Below the pieces are notes generated by a model that had not been told where the DNA came from, ran no database searches, and saw only the letters and a program-made list of their open reading frames with translations. The translations under genes and the position numbers were made by a program. DNA of 64,000 nucleotides, taken from contig NZ_JAUEQY010000012.1 in NCBI RefSeq assembly GCF_030406325.1, positions 124,001 to 188,000 on the forward strand. Reading direction: 5' to 3'. This document shows, piece by piece, positions 51,829 through 63,426 of the stretch (the first letter of the stretch is position 1; the number at the start of each line of letters is the position of its first letter). The DNA is from Actinomadura sp. DC4 (lineage in GTDB: Bacteria; Actinomycetota; Actinomycetes; Streptosporangiales; Streptosporangiaceae).

Positions 51829-52407
51829 TTAAACTCCTGAGCCCGGCAGGGAGGTGACCCCGGCGGGCGGCAATCCAGCCGCTAGACAGAGAACATCACA
51901 CCAGGCGTTGATATGCCCTGACATGTTGCCGTCCGTCGGTGACCAGGACGCCCGGAGCTCCAGCTCCGTCGTCTCAGGATCCTCGTTCTTGTCTCCGAAG
52001 CTTTCTGAGACCGCGCGGGTGATCGTCCCGGAGGCCGCGCGGTAGCCCGCCCGGCGCTGGTCGAGGGCCTCCGTCAGCCAGCTCCAGCCGACCGGGCCGA
52101 TCAGCGGGTCGGCCGCGATCTCGGGCTCGAGGTCGGCGCGGACGTAGGCCACCACGCGGAAGTCGCCGTGCCAGCCGCGCTGGCCCTCGGGGTCGTACAG
52201 GAGGATGAGCCGGCCGACGCCGAGCTCGCTGTCGTCCTCGCGGTAGACGGTGGCCATGATCGCCGAAGCGTACGGCGCCAGCCGTTGCGGCGCGGGCATG
52301 TCCTCGATGACGAGCTCGGAGCGGGAGGGCTCGGCGTCGACGAAGCCGCGCATGGTCTCGACGGCTCGCTGGAACGGCTCCGGCGGACGGGCGTCCCGGG
52401 GGGTCAT
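51829..52407 (-). CDS. DUF3000 family protein
   Basis: The 192-residue protein matches the actinobacterial DUF3000 family, with FQRAVETMRGFVDAEPSRSE, MPAPQRLAPYASAIMATVYR, GRLILLYDPEGQRGWHGDFR and GWSWLTEALD. Function is unknown. The family regularly lies beside hemE and RNase D, as here. It is the promoter-proximal gene of the minus-strand operon. Confidence 0.88.
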   Translation of the reverse strand: MTPRDARPPEPFQRAVETMRGFVDAEPSRSELVIEDMPAPQRLAPYASAIMATVYREDDSELGVGRLILLYDPEGQRGWHGDFRVVAYVRADLEPEIAADPLIGPVGWSWLTEALDQRRAGYRAASGTITRAVSESFGDKNEDPETTELELRASWSPTDGNMSGHINAWCDVLCLAAGLPPAGVTSLPGSGV

Positions 52408-52476
52408 CGATCCACCGGGCGATCTGCCGGACGCACGCCCTCGGTGGGGAGATGGGGACGCATGTCGCAGGGCCGC

Positions 52477-52653
52477 TCAGGCGGCCCAGGACCGAATGAT
52501 CACCGGAGGCTGAGGTGCGTCGCCGATCACGAGGGCCATGCCGCACTCGACGCAGGCGAACTCGGGGCACTCCTCGCCGTGACCGTCGGCGCAGGGCGGC
52601 TGATCGAAGCTCCGCTCGTCGTCACAGACGGAACAATGACGTATGAGGGTCAT
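52477..52653 (-). CDS. Small zinc-ribbon-like protein
   Basis: The 58-residue protein has two C-x2-C knuckles (HCSVCDDER and CVECGM) and extra cysteines (PPCADGHGEECPEFAC), suggesting bound zinc. It starts at ATG 52653 with GGGAGG upstream. Similar small proteins lie near hemE in other actinomycetes as far as I recall; the role is unknown. The gene is divergent from hemE. Confidence 0.7.
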   Translation of the reverse strand: MTLIRHCSVCDDERSFDQPPCADGHGEECPEFACVECGMALVIGDAPQPPVIIRSWAA

Positions 52654-52838
52654 CCGCTGGTGACCTCCCTCGGTTCGGCGTGGGGTGGAGCGTTCACACG
52701 CTCGCATGACGCCCGACGCGATCGCGGGACGTCGCTCGGCGTGTCCCGAAGATTCTCATAACGGACGTGCGGCCCTTGTCGCCGGGCGACTTCGAGGGTG
52801 CGACCCCGGCCTCCGGCCGTCCATGGGACGATCCAAGG

Positions 52839-53951
52839 GTGGCTGACGTTGTGAACCGACCGAAGAACCGGGTGCCCGAGCGATACTCGCGTGACGAGAA
52901 CGCCAAGCGGATCCTCCCCACCGCCCGCCGGGACAGCTCGTTCCTCGACGCGTGCCGCCGCCGCCCGGTGCCGCACACGCCGGTGTGGTTCATGCGGCAG
53001 GCGGGCCGGTCGCTGCCGGAGTACCGCGAGGCGCGGGGCGGCATCCCGATACTGGAGGCGTGCACGATACCGGACCTCATCGTGGAGATCACGATGCAGC
53101 CGGTGCGCCGCTACGCCGTGGACGCGGCGATCTTCTTCAGCGACATCGTCGTCCCGCTCAAGGCGGTCGGCGTCGACCTCGACATCAAACCGGGCGTCGG
53201 CCCGGTGATCGCCGACCCGATCCGCGACGCCGCGGCGGTCGACCGGCTGCGCCCGCTGGAGCCCGGCGACGTGCCGTACGCCGCCGAGGCCGTGCGCTCG
53301 CTCACCGGCGAGCTGGGCGACATCCCGCTCATCGGCTTCGCGGGCGCTCCGTTCACGCTCGCCTCCTACCTCATCGAGGGCGGCCCGTCGAAGAACCACG
53401 AGCGCACCAAGGCGATGATGTACGGCGAGCCGGAGCTGTGGGCGCGCCTGCTCGACCGGCTCTCCGACATCGCGATCGCCTACCTCAAGGTGCAGGTCGA
53501 GGCCGGCGCCCGCGCGATCCAGGTCTTCGACTCCTGGGTCGGCGGCGTCTCCCCGGCCGACTACCGCGCGTCGGTGCTGCCGCACAGCAAGAAGATCTTC
53601 ACCGCCATGGAGGAGTACGACGTGCCCCGGATCCACTTCGGCGTGGGCACGGGCGAGCTCCTCGGCCTGATGGGCGAGGCGGGCGCGGACGTGGTCGGCG
53701 TCGACTGGCGCGTGCCGCTCGACGACGCCGTGCACCGCGTCGAGGCCGGCAAGGCGCTCCAGGGCAACCTGGACCCGGCGATCCTGCTGGCCCCGTGGGA
53801 GGTCGTCGAGGCACGCGCCCGCGAGATCCTGGCCCAGGGCCGTACGGCCGAGGGCCACGTCTTCAACCTCGGCCACGGCGTCCTGCCCAACACCGACCCC
53901 GGCGTCCTGGCCCGGCTGGCGGACCTGGTCCACGCCGAGTCCACCCGCTGA
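52839..53951 (+). CDS. hemE: Uroporphyrinogen decarboxylase
   Basis: The 370-residue enzyme converts uroporphyrinogen III to coproporphyrinogen III. Both family signatures are visible: [15 protein letters not shown] and [17 protein letters not shown]. The substrate Asp in [11 protein letters not shown] and the [12 protein letters not shown] end are also present. The start is uncertain between GTG 52839 and GTG 52851 (the latter has AAGGG at 52835-52839). It opens a haem cluster with cgoX and hemQ, interrupted by an opposing DUF4349 gene. Confidence 0.95.
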   Translation: MADVVNRPKNRVPERYSRDENAKRILPTARRDSSFLDACRRRPVPHTPVWFMRQAGRSLPEYREARGGIPILEACTIPDLIVEITMQPVRRYAVDAAIFFSDIVVPLKAVGVDLDIKPGVGPVIADPIRDAAAVDRLRPLEPGDVPYAAEAVRSLTGELGDIPLIGFAGAPFTLASYLIEGGPSKNHERTKAMMYGEPELWARLLDRLSDIAIAYLKVQVEAGARAIQVFDSWVGGVSPADYRASVLPHSKKIFTAMEEYDVPRIHFGVGTGELLGLMGEAGADVVGVDWRVPLDDAVHRVEAGKALQGNLDPAILLAPWEVVEARAREILAQGRTAEGHVFNLGHGVLPNTDPGVLARLADLVHAESTR

Positions 53952-53953
53952 CC

Positions 53954-54787
53954 TCAGCTCTCGGCCGAGCGACGGCGGCGCCACAGCCACCAGGCGGGCA
54001 GGCCGAGCAGTGCGGCGAGGCCGAGGAACGGCAGCAGCCAGCCGACCACGAGGGACAGCCCCGTCACGAACGCCGTGAACGCCCGCCAGCCCGACGACAC
54101 GCCTCCCGCGAAACCGGTCCGCCTGTGGTGTTCACGCCGCGCCACGGCGGTGCCCTGCAGCCGCAGCGTCACCGTCGCGTAGCTCGTCTGGGCGCTCAGC
54201 GACTTCTGGCGGGCCTGCAACGACTCCAGGTCCGCCTCGCGGGTGGAGATCTCCTGCTCCAGCCGTACGACGTCGTCCACGCTGTGCGCGCGGTCGAGCA
54301 GCGCGCGGAACGCGGCCAGCGTCGCCTTGGCCGACTTGACGCGGCTGGCGACGTCCGCGACCTCCTCCGTCACGTTCTGGGCCTGCTGCCGTAGCGAGAC
54401 GCGGCGGCCGATGCGGGACGAGCCGAGCTGGTCCAGGACGTCCTGGTAACGCGCCGAGGGGATCTTGAAGGTGATGGTGGCCGAAGGGCGTGAGCCGGGA
54501 TCGTCGGCGGCGCTCTCGTCGCCGACGTAGCCGGCCGCGGCGGTGACGATCCGCTTCGCCTCGCCCGCCGCGCCGGGCACGTCACCGGCCCGTACGGTCA
54601 GGTCGGCGGTATAGACGATCGCCTGCGCGGGCGCCAGGCGTACCTGCTGGGCCGTTCCGGCGGCGTCCGCCTTGGGTGCGCGGGCCCCGCTGTCGGCGCG
54701 GCCCGCGGATGAGGATGATCCTGCGTTGTTCCCGGAGCAGCCCGCGAGCACCAGCGTGGCGGCCAGGACGACGATCAGCGGTCTCAT
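53954..54787 (-). CDS. DUF4349 lipoprotein
   Basis: The 277-residue protein has a signal peptide with lipobox VLAGC (cysteine about residue 17), then a Ser/Ala-rich linker and the DUF4349 domain (YTADLTVRAGDVPGAAGEAK, ATITFKIPSARYQDVLDQLG). An extended coiled coil (about 145-205, VRLEQEISTREADLESLQAR) and a C-terminal membrane helix (about 245-268) followed by RRRR complete it. It would span the envelope with both ends anchored. Function is unknown. It is convergent with hemE (stops two bases apart) and divergent from cgoX. Confidence 0.85.
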   Translation of the reverse strand: MRPLIVVLAATLVLAGCSGNNAGSSSSAGRADSGARAPKADAAGTAQQVRLAPAQAIVYTADLTVRAGDVPGAAGEAKRIVTAAAGYVGDESAADDPGSRPSATITFKIPSARYQDVLDQLGSSRIGRRVSLRQQAQNVTEEVADVASRVKSAKATLAAFRALLDRAHSVDDVVRLEQEISTREADLESLQARQKSLSAQTSYATVTLRLQGTAVARREHHRRTGFAGGVSSGWRAFTAFVTGLSLVVGWLLPFLGLAALLGLPAWWLWRRRRSAES

Positions 54788-54925
54788 AGGGTTGAGACGC
54801 TGCGGCGTTCGCCGTCGTTCACGACCGGCCGTCGCGAACGGGTCACGATGGCGACGCGCGCCGATCACGGACACAGCCGTAAGGCCGTGTCAGGGCCCGC
54901 CGAAACCTCTGGGATCGTGGGACAC

Positions 54926-56407
54926 ATGACCGAGTGGAGCGACACCGATGCGCCCTCGCGCGCCCACGTCGCCGTCGTCGGCGGCGGGATCGCCGGGCTG
55001 ACCGCCGCCTACCACGCCGCGCTGGGCGGCGCCCGGGTGACTCTTCTCGAGGGCTCCCCGGACGTCGGCGGCAAGCTGCGCGTGAGCGAGATCGCCGGCC
55101 TGGCCGTGGACGAGGGCGCCGAGGCGATGCTCGCGCGCCGCCCCGAGGCCCTGGAGCTCGTCCGCGAGCTGGGCCTCGGTGACCGTCTCGCCTACCCCGG
55201 CACGACCTCCGCGGCGATCTGGAGCCGTGGCGCGCTTCACGCCATGCCCGCCGGCCACATCATGGGCGTGCCCGCCGACCTGGGCGCCCTGGCCCGTTCG
55301 CGCGTGCTCTCGGCGGCGGGCCTGGCCCGCGTGCCCCTCGACCTCGTGCGGCCCGCGACCCCGCGCGGCGAGGACGTGTCCGTGGCCGAGCTGATCGGCG
55401 CGCGCGTCGGCTCGGAGGTGGTGGACCGGCTGGTCGAGCCCCTCCTTGGCGGGGTGTACGCCGGGCGCGCCGACGACCTGTCCTTCGAGGCGACGATGCC
55501 TGGCCTGGCCGACGCCTCGCGGACCCGCCGCTCCCTGATCACCGCCGCCCGCGCCGTACGCGAGGCGGCGCCGCAGGCGTCCGGGCCGGTGTTCGCCACC
55601 CTCACCGGCGGCCTGGGCGGGCTGGCCCAGGCGCTCACCGCGCGGCTCGTCGAACTCGACGTGACCGTACGCACCGCGACGATGGTGCGCGAGCTGCGGC
55701 GCACCCCGGAGGGCTGGCGGCTCACGCTCGGCCCCACGCGTGAGCCGGAGCCCCTCGACGCCGACGCGGTCATCCTCGCCGTACCCGCCCGCCCCGCGCG
55801 GCGCCTGCTGGGCGAGGAGGCGCCGGTGGCGGCGGCCGAGCTGGCCCGGATCGAGTACGCCAGCATGGCGATCGTCACCCTGGCCTACTCCGGCAGCGCC
55901 TTCCCCACGCAGCCCACCAGGAGCGGCTACCTCGTGCCCGCCGTCGAGTCGAGCGGGGTCAAGGCGGTCACCTTCAGCACGACCAAGTGGCCGCACCTCA
56001 TCGACGGCGCCCCCGGCATGGTGGTGATCCGCTGTTCCATCGGCCGGTACGGCGAGGAGGAGACCCTCCAGCGCCCGGACGACGAGCTCAAGGCCATCGC
56101 CATGACCGAGCTGGCCCGTACGACCGGCGTGATCGAGCTCCCCGTCGACGTCCGCGTCACCCGCTGGGGCGGCGCGCTCCCGCAGTACTCCGTGGGCCAC
56201 CTCGACCGGGTCGCGCGCATCCGCGCCGCCGTCGCGGGCGCGCCCGGCCTGGCGGTCTGCGGCGCGGCCTACGACGGCGTGGGGATCCCGGCCTGCGTCG
56301 CCTCGGCCCGCGCGGCGGCGGCCCGGGTGCTGGGTAGCCTGGAGGACCGGGCACAATCAGATCCGGCACAAGACCGACCGGCGAGCGACTGGGGGACCAC
56401 ACAGTGA
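54926..56407 (+). CDS. cgoX: Coproporphyrinogen III oxidase (HemY/CgoX)
   Basis: The 493-residue flavoprotein starts with FAD motif [21 protein letters not shown] and has [37 protein letters not shown] and a C-terminal FAD motif [18 protein letters not shown]. In Gram-positive bacteria this enzyme, formerly annotated protoporphyrinogen oxidase, makes coproporphyrin III for the HemQ-dependent route. ATG 54926 is preferred; in-frame starts further upstream fall in the divergent promoter. It overlaps hemQ by four bases (GTGA). Confidence 0.92.
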   Translation: MTEWSDTDAPSRAHVAVVGGGIAGLTAAYHAALGGARVTLLEGSPDVGGKLRVSEIAGLAVDEGAEAMLARRPEALELVRELGLGDRLAYPGTTSAAIWSRGALHAMPAGHIMGVPADLGALARSRVLSAAGLARVPLDLVRPATPRGEDVSVAELIGARVGSEVVDRLVEPLLGGVYAGRADDLSFEATMPGLADASRTRRSLITAARAVREAAPQASGPVFATLTGGLGGLAQALTARLVELDVTVRTATMVRELRRTPEGWRLTLGPTREPEPLDADAVILAVPARPARRLLGEEAPVAAAELARIEYASMAIVTLAYSGSAFPTQPTRSGYLVPAVESSGVKAVTFSTTKWPHLIDGAPGMVVIRCSIGRYGEEETLQRPDDELKAIAMTELARTTGVIELPVDVRVTRWGGALPQYSVGHLDRVARIRAAVAGAPGLAVCGAAYDGVGIPACVASARAAAARVLGSLEDRAQSDPAQDRPASDWGTTQ

Positions 56408-57099
56408 GTGGCGACAAGCCGAAGGCGCGCGACCTCAACCAGGTGATCCGCTACACCATGTGGTCGGTCTTCCGCGTACGCGGCCTCGCCGACGCCGACC
56501 GCGACGCCGTCGCCCGCGAGGTCGAGGACCTGCTCGAACAGGCCGCCGCCAAAGACGTCGTCACCCGGGGCGCGTACGACGTCGCCGGCCTGCGCGCGGA
56601 CGCCGACTACATGTTCTGGTGGCACGCGCCGAGTTCCGACGACCTCCAGGAGATCTACGGCCGCTTCCGCCGTACGGCGCTGGGCCGCGCGTCCGAGCCG
56701 GTCTGGTCGGTGATGGCGCTGCACCGGCCGGCGGAGTTCAACAAGAGCCACATCCCGGCGTTCCTCGCCGAGGAGGAGTCACGGGCGTACGTCTGCGTCT
56801 ATCCGTTCGTGCGCTCCTACGAGTGGTACCTCCTGGCCGACGACGAGCGCCGCGTGATGCTCGCCGAACACGGCCGGATGGCCCGGGAGTACCCGGACGT
56901 ACGGGCCAACACGGTGTCCTCGTTCGCCCTGGGCGACTACGAGTGGATCCTCGCCTTCGAGGGCGACGAGCTCCACCGGATCGTCGACCTCATGCGCCAC
57001 CTGCGCGGCTCGGAGACCCGGCGCCACGTCCGCGAGGAGATCCCGTTCTACACCGGCTCCCGCAAACCGGTCACCGAACTGGTCGCCGCCCTGCCCTGA
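56404..57099 (+). CDS. hemQ: Coproheme decarboxylase HemQ (ChdC)
   Basis: The 231-residue chlorite-dismutase-fold protein decarboxylates coproheme to haem b using peroxide. Visible are [56 protein letters not shown], the catalytic tyrosine region [20 protein letters not shown] and [16 protein letters not shown]. It is coupled to cgoX by a GTGA overlap. The ferrochelatase needed between them (CpfC) is not in the window. The gene ends within the first copy of a 33-bp tandem repeat. Confidence 0.93.
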   Translation: MSGDKPKARDLNQVIRYTMWSVFRVRGLADADRDAVAREVEDLLEQAAAKDVVTRGAYDVAGLRADADYMFWWHAPSSDDLQEIYGRFRRTALGRASEPVWSVMALHRPAEFNKSHIPAFLAEEESRAYVCVYPFVRSYEWYLLADDERRVMLAEHGRMAREYPDVRANTVSSFALGDYEWILAFEGDELHRIVDLMRHLRGSETRRHVREEIPFYTGSRKPVTELVAALP

Positions 57100-57196
57100 C
57101 CCCTCGGCCCGTCAGTGGCCGCCCTGCCCTGACCCCTCGGCCCGTCAGTGGCCGCCCTGCCCTGACCCCTCGGCCCGTCAGTGGCCGCCCTGCCCT
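57085..57196. repeat. 33-bp tandem repeat (3.4 copies) duplicating the hemQ gene end
   Basis: Three identical 33-bp units (57085-57117, 57118-57150, 57151-57183) and 13 bases of a fourth (57184-57196) follow each other. The first contains the last four codons of hemQ (AALP) and its TGA; the others repeat that gene end outside the gene. The unit length is a multiple of three. Perfect identity indicates a recent slippage or unequal-crossover expansion. Confidence 0.9.
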
Positions 57197-57392
57197 CTCC
57201 GCCCGGATATCGCCGCTGCGCGCCCGGACCGGCCTGTCCTGACCGTCCGTCGGCGGTGGGTGGCCGTTCGGCTCATCGGCGGTAAAAAGTTCTCCATCGC
57301 CGTCGCGGCGTCCCCTGGGAGTGCACGAGTATCCCGGAGGCGGCGACCGCCGCCGGGAGCACGGCCTTTCTTCGGAACCTGGCATAAGGAGC

Positions 57393-57959
57393 ATGGTGCG
57401 CGGAGCACGGCGTGTGAAGGGACGGCATGCGCGGGCTCTCGCCGGGGCCGCGACGATGGCCGCGGGGCGGCGGCCTTCGCTGGCGCTGGTCGGTGCGGCC
57501 GGGCTCGGCCTCACGCTGGCGACGGTGCTGCTGGCGGTCGCGGCGCTCATCCCGGGCGGGTCCGGCGGCGCGGCGCCCCGGGCGGCTACGGTGAACGTCC
57601 TCGGCGGCCAGGCGATGCCCGCCCATGCCGAGCCCGTACGCCCCATGGGCCCCGTACGCCCCGCGGAGCGCGGCGACCAGGCCGCGCGGGCCTTCTACAC
57701 GGCCCACGACCCGCTCCGCGCGAGACACGTCACCGAGGTCGTCTGGACCGGCCCGATGCTCCGCGTCTACACGGACCTGCCCGCCGCCGACGCCGACTCC
57801 AAGACGGCCATCGCCCTGTGCGAGACGGCCGCGAAGTACCTCACCCAGCGTGACCACATCCCCGTCGTCTTCGTGCACGCCGACAAGGCGGCCGGTTACC
57901 CGGTCCTGGCCAACAAGATGGACGCGAGCGACGACTGCCGCCTCGGCCGCGTGCCCTGA
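57393..57959 (+). CDS. Hypothetical membrane-anchored protein
   Basis: The 188-residue protein has a basic N-terminus, one membrane segment (about 28-54, LALVGAAGLGLTLATVLLAV) and an exported domain of about 110 residues (RHVTEVVWTGPMLRVYTDLP, LCETAAKYLTQRDHIPVVFV) with cysteines in ALCETA and DDCRLG. I do not recognise a family. AAGGAG at 57386-57391 is very close to ATG 57393, so GTG 57396 may be the real start. Confidence 0.6.
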   Translation: MVRGARRVKGRHARALAGAATMAAGRRPSLALVGAAGLGLTLATVLLAVAALIPGGSGGAAPRAATVNVLGGQAMPAHAEPVRPMGPVRPAERGDQAARAFYTAHDPLRARHVTEVVWTGPMLRVYTDLPAADADSKTAIALCETAAKYLTQRDHIPVVFVHADKAAGYPVLANKMDASDDCRLGRVP

Positions 57960-58092
57960 GCCGGAGAGCCGGAGAGAGAGCCGCGCTGTTCCCGGAACCG
58001 TTGGAAACACCTTTTCCGGACGTCGCACCACGGCCACCCGGGCTCGGGCATGATCAACGGGTTTCGCCTCCGAGTGAAGGGCACCCCGCGTC

Positions 58093-59331
58093 GTGCTGAA
58101 ACGCTGGACGAAGACGCTGTCCGTGCTGCTGGCGCCGGTCGCCGCGTGCGCCGTCGCACTCCCGGCCACGGCCGCCACGGCCCCTACGCGAACCGTCAAG
58201 TACCTCGGCACCCGGCACGTCTGGCCCGGTGTCGTCTTCCGCACGTACGAGACGACCGGCCCCAAGGGCCCGGTCCTCGGCGACCTGCTCGACGTCGACC
58301 TGAGGAACCCCCGGGTCGCCGTCGGCCTCCTCCACCCGCCCGCCGTGGCGGCGCGCGAGACCGTCTCGGCCATGGCCGACGCCCAGCACGCGGTGGCCGG
58401 GGTGAACGGCGACTTCTTCAACATCAGCGAGACTCACGCCGGGGTGCCGGCGACCGGCTCCGCCGTCGGCCCCGAGGTCGCCGGCGGCCGTGCCCTCAAG
58501 GCCGCCGTGCCGTTCGGGCAGCGTTTCGGCCCCATGCCGCCGGAGGGGGCCACGACCGAGGACGTCATCGGCGTCGGCGCCGACCGTACGGCCAGGATCT
58601 CCGCCCTGCACCTGACCGGGACCGCCGACGGGCCGGGACCGCGGATCGAGGTCGGCGGCCTCAACCAGTACGCGCTGCAGGTCGGGGGAGTGGGCGCGTT
58701 CACGAGCGCGTGGGGCCCGGTGTCGCGGCTGCGGTCGGTCTGCGGCACCGACACCTCGCGCGCCGCCGCGTGCAGCGTCAACACCGAAGAGGTGACGGTA
58801 CGGCGCGGTACCGTGACCCACGCCGGCACCGCGATCGGCGCGGGGGCGATCCCGCCGGACACGACGGTGCTGGTCGGGCGGGAGGCCGGGGCCGACGCGC
58901 TGCGGCGGCTGCGCCCCGGCGACCGGGTGCGGATCGCGTACCACCTGAGCGGGCCGGGCCACCTGAGGTTCGCCGTGGGCGGCTTCGGGATCCTCCGCGA
59001 CGGGGCGGCGCCGCCGGACCTCGACGCCGTCACCCTCGCCGCCCGTACCGCCGCCGGGGTGAGCCGGAACGGACGGCACCTGTACCTCGTCGTCGCGGAC
59101 GCGAGTTCGCCCGCGAGCACCGGCCTGACCCTCGCCGGGCTCGCCGCCCTGCTGCGCGAGATGGGCGCGGACGACGCGATGGACCTCGACGGCGGCGGCT
59201 CGACCACTCTGGTGCTGCGCGGGCCCGGCGAGCCCGTCGCGTCCGTGCGCAACTTTCCGCCCAACGGGGTCGAGCGCCCGGTCGCCAACGGCATCGGCGT
59301 CTTCGCCCAGCGGGGGCTGACGGGGAAGTAA
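58093..59331 (+). CDS. Secreted phosphodiester glycosidase family protein (NAGPA-like)
   Basis: The 412-residue protein has a Sec signal (VLLAPVAACAVALPATAATA) and a NAGPA/DUF2233 domain: VAGVNGDFFNISETHAGVPA near residue 100 and the conserved DDAMDLDGGGSTTLVLRG near residue 360. Family members hydrolyse phosphodiester-linked sugars (uncovering enzyme of mannose-6-phosphate tagging; phage and bacterial exopolysaccharide enzymes). The bacterial substrate is likely a wall or capsular glycan; that is inference. Two cysteines (SVCGTD, AACSVN) could pair outside the cell. Confidence 0.85.
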   Translation: MLKRWTKTLSVLLAPVAACAVALPATAATAPTRTVKYLGTRHVWPGVVFRTYETTGPKGPVLGDLLDVDLRNPRVAVGLLHPPAVAARETVSAMADAQHAVAGVNGDFFNISETHAGVPATGSAVGPEVAGGRALKAAVPFGQRFGPMPPEGATTEDVIGVGADRTARISALHLTGTADGPGPRIEVGGLNQYALQVGGVGAFTSAWGPVSRLRSVCGTDTSRAAACSVNTEEVTVRRGTVTHAGTAIGAGAIPPDTTVLVGREAGADALRRLRPGDRVRIAYHLSGPGHLRFAVGGFGILRDGAAPPDLDAVTLAARTAAGVSRNGRHLYLVVADASSPASTGLTLAGLAALLREMGADDAMDLDGGGSTTLVLRGPGEPVASVRNFPPNGVERPVANGIGVFAQRGLTGK

Positions 59332-59400
59332 GGAACCTTGACTTCCGGAATAAGGTAGTGGATCACTAGGGGAGCACTGATTCGGACGAAGGAATCGGAT

Positions 59401-60669
59401 ATGAGCCTCCCCCTGCTCGGCGACATCCGCGACCAGGCCTCCGGCCTCGACCGCGACCAACGCAACGCGTTCCTCGCCGCCCTGCTCGGCTGGACGATGG
59501 ACGCCTTCGACTACTTCCTCCTGATCTTCGTGATCACGGAGGTGGCCAAGGAGTTCGGCACGTCGGCCGAGAAGGTCACCGTCGCCACGACGCTGACGCT
59601 GATCGCCCGGCCGCTCGGCGCGTACGTCTTCGGGATCTGGGCCGACAAGGTCGGCCGGCGCATCCCGCTGATGGTCGACGTGCTGTTCTACTCGGCCGTG
59701 GAGTTCGTCTCCGGCTTCTCCACCTCGCTGACCATGCTGCTGGTGCTGCGCTTCCTGTACGGCCTGGGCATGGGCGGCGAGTGGGGCCTCGGCGCGTCGC
59801 TGGCCATGGAGAAGATCCCGGTCGCCAAACGCGGGTTCTACTCCGGGCTGCTCCAGGTCGGCTACTCACTCGGCTACCTCATCGCGGCCGTCGCGTACTT
59901 CGTGATCACCCCGATCTTCGGCTGGCGCGGCCTGTTCTTCTTCGGCGCCGTGCCGGGGCTGATCGCGCTCTACATCCGTTACCGCGTCGGAGAGTCGGAG
60001 GCGTGGGAACGCACCAACGAACGCCTGCAGATCACCCGTACGCCGCTGCGCAAGGTCTTCCTGGACCGGAAAGTCCTCGTGCGGTTCTTCTACCTCGTGC
60101 TGCTCATGACCGCGTTCAACTTCATGAGCCACGGCACGCAGGACGTGTACCCGACCTTCCTCAAGAAGGGCCTGGGCCACTCACCGCACTACGCCGTCTA
60201 CATCGCGATCATCTACAACATCGGCGCGATCATCGGCGGCGTGTTCGTCGGCGCGCTGTCGCAGCGGTTCGGCCGCCGCCGGGCCATCGTCGGCTCGGCC
60301 CTGCTCGGGCTGCTCGTCGTGCCGCTGTTCGCCTACTCCCAGGCGACGGCGCTGCTCGCGGTCAGCGCGTTCCTCATGCAGTTCTTCGTCCAGGGTGCCT
60401 GGGGCGTCATCCCGGCCCACCTCACCGAGATGTCGCCGGACGCCATCCGCGGGTTCTACCCCGGCGTGACGTACCAGCTCGGCAACCTGCTCGCCGCGAT
60501 CAACCTGCCGCTGCAGGAACGCCTCGCCGACGCGCACGGCTATCCGTTCGCGTTCATGGTCGTGGTGATGCCGACTCTGGTGGCCGTGGTGCTGCTCACG
60601 GCGTTCGGCCGGGAGGCCCACAGCGTGGAGTTCGGCCAGGATCCGGTGCGGGTTCCGGAGAAGACCTGA
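59401..60669 (+). CDS. MFS transporter, sialate/lactate:H+ symporter type
   Basis: The 422-residue transporter has twelve predicted membrane segments and MFS motif A variants [14 protein letters not shown] and [14 protein letters not shown]. The first helix [15 protein letters not shown] and [16 protein letters not shown] are typical of the SHS/AAHS group (NanT, Jen1, ShiA relatives), which take up carboxylates or sialic acid. The true substrate cannot be read from the sequence. ATG 59401 has GAAGGAA upstream. No catabolic operon adjoins. Confidence 0.85.
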   Translation: MSLPLLGDIRDQASGLDRDQRNAFLAALLGWTMDAFDYFLLIFVITEVAKEFGTSAEKVTVATTLTLIARPLGAYVFGIWADKVGRRIPLMVDVLFYSAVEFVSGFSTSLTMLLVLRFLYGLGMGGEWGLGASLAMEKIPVAKRGFYSGLLQVGYSLGYLIAAVAYFVITPIFGWRGLFFFGAVPGLIALYIRYRVGESEAWERTNERLQITRTPLRKVFLDRKVLVRFFYLVLLMTAFNFMSHGTQDVYPTFLKKGLGHSPHYAVYIAIIYNIGAIIGGVFVGALSQRFGRRRAIVGSALLGLLVVPLFAYSQATALLAVSAFLMQFFVQGAWGVIPAHLTEMSPDAIRGFYPGVTYQLGNLLAAINLPLQERLADAHGYPFAFMVVVMPTLVAVVLLTAFGREAHSVEFGQDPVRVPEKT

Positions 60670-60798
60670 CCTCCTCCGTGGCCCGTACCGGAGGCGGAGC
60701 GTAACGATCCGAACACCGGCTCGGCCCGGCCGTTCGCATATTTCTCCGGGTGCGGCAACAATCAACGGGATCGTGTCCGTTGGCGCCCGAGGAGAGCG

Positions 60799-62896
<2,098 letters not shown>

Positions 62897-62913
<17 letters not shown>

Positions 62914-63304
62914 TGGCGGTGAGGAGCACGAGGACGAACGTCAGCGTGGCCACCGCGCCGTGGGCGACCACCGCCACGGCGGGAAAGCCCTGCTCGGCGC
63001 CGCGCGCGTGCTTGCCGCCCTCACCGGTCAGCCACCGGGTGAACATCACGAACCCCAGCAGCGTTACGAGCACGAGCGCGCCGAAGGCGCTCCAGGCGTA
63101 CACCGAGCGCTCGGTGAGCAGGAACATCACCCAGACCGCCAGGGCCAGCACGGCGAGCGTGGGGTGGCCGAGGACGAGTATGGCGGGATAGCGGGTGACC
63201 TTGGTGCCCTGGCGGCGCGGCCCGCCCTCGGCCAGCCAGCGTACGAGGAGGCGCAGGCCCGCACCGGCGGTCAGCACCCACATCACTAACGCGGCGATCT
63301 CCAA
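62897..63304 (-). CDS. Hypothetical four-helix membrane protein
   Basis: The 135-residue protein has four hydrophobic segments (IAALVMWVLTAGAGLRLLV, AILVLGHPTLAVLALAVWVM, WSAFGALVLVTLLGFVMFT, VAVVAHGAVATLTFVLVLLT) with conserved-looking histidines in helices two and four, which could suggest a redox or haem-related role; I do not recognise the family. TTG 63304 follows GGGGGAG. It overlaps the end of glgX on the opposite strand. Confidence 0.65.
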
Positions 63305-63426
63305 CGTGTCTCCCCCTCCGCACTCGGCTGCCCTCCCCAAGTCTTCCTGGAAAACGGCGATTTGATAAGCCGAACGCAGCCAGCCAGTCGCAAGATGTGA
63401 CGGCGCCTTATGCCACTCTGGTTGCC

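Noticed and set aside
57085-57196. Possible CRISPR array
   Set aside because: The units are directly adjacent without spacers and derive from the hemQ gene end.
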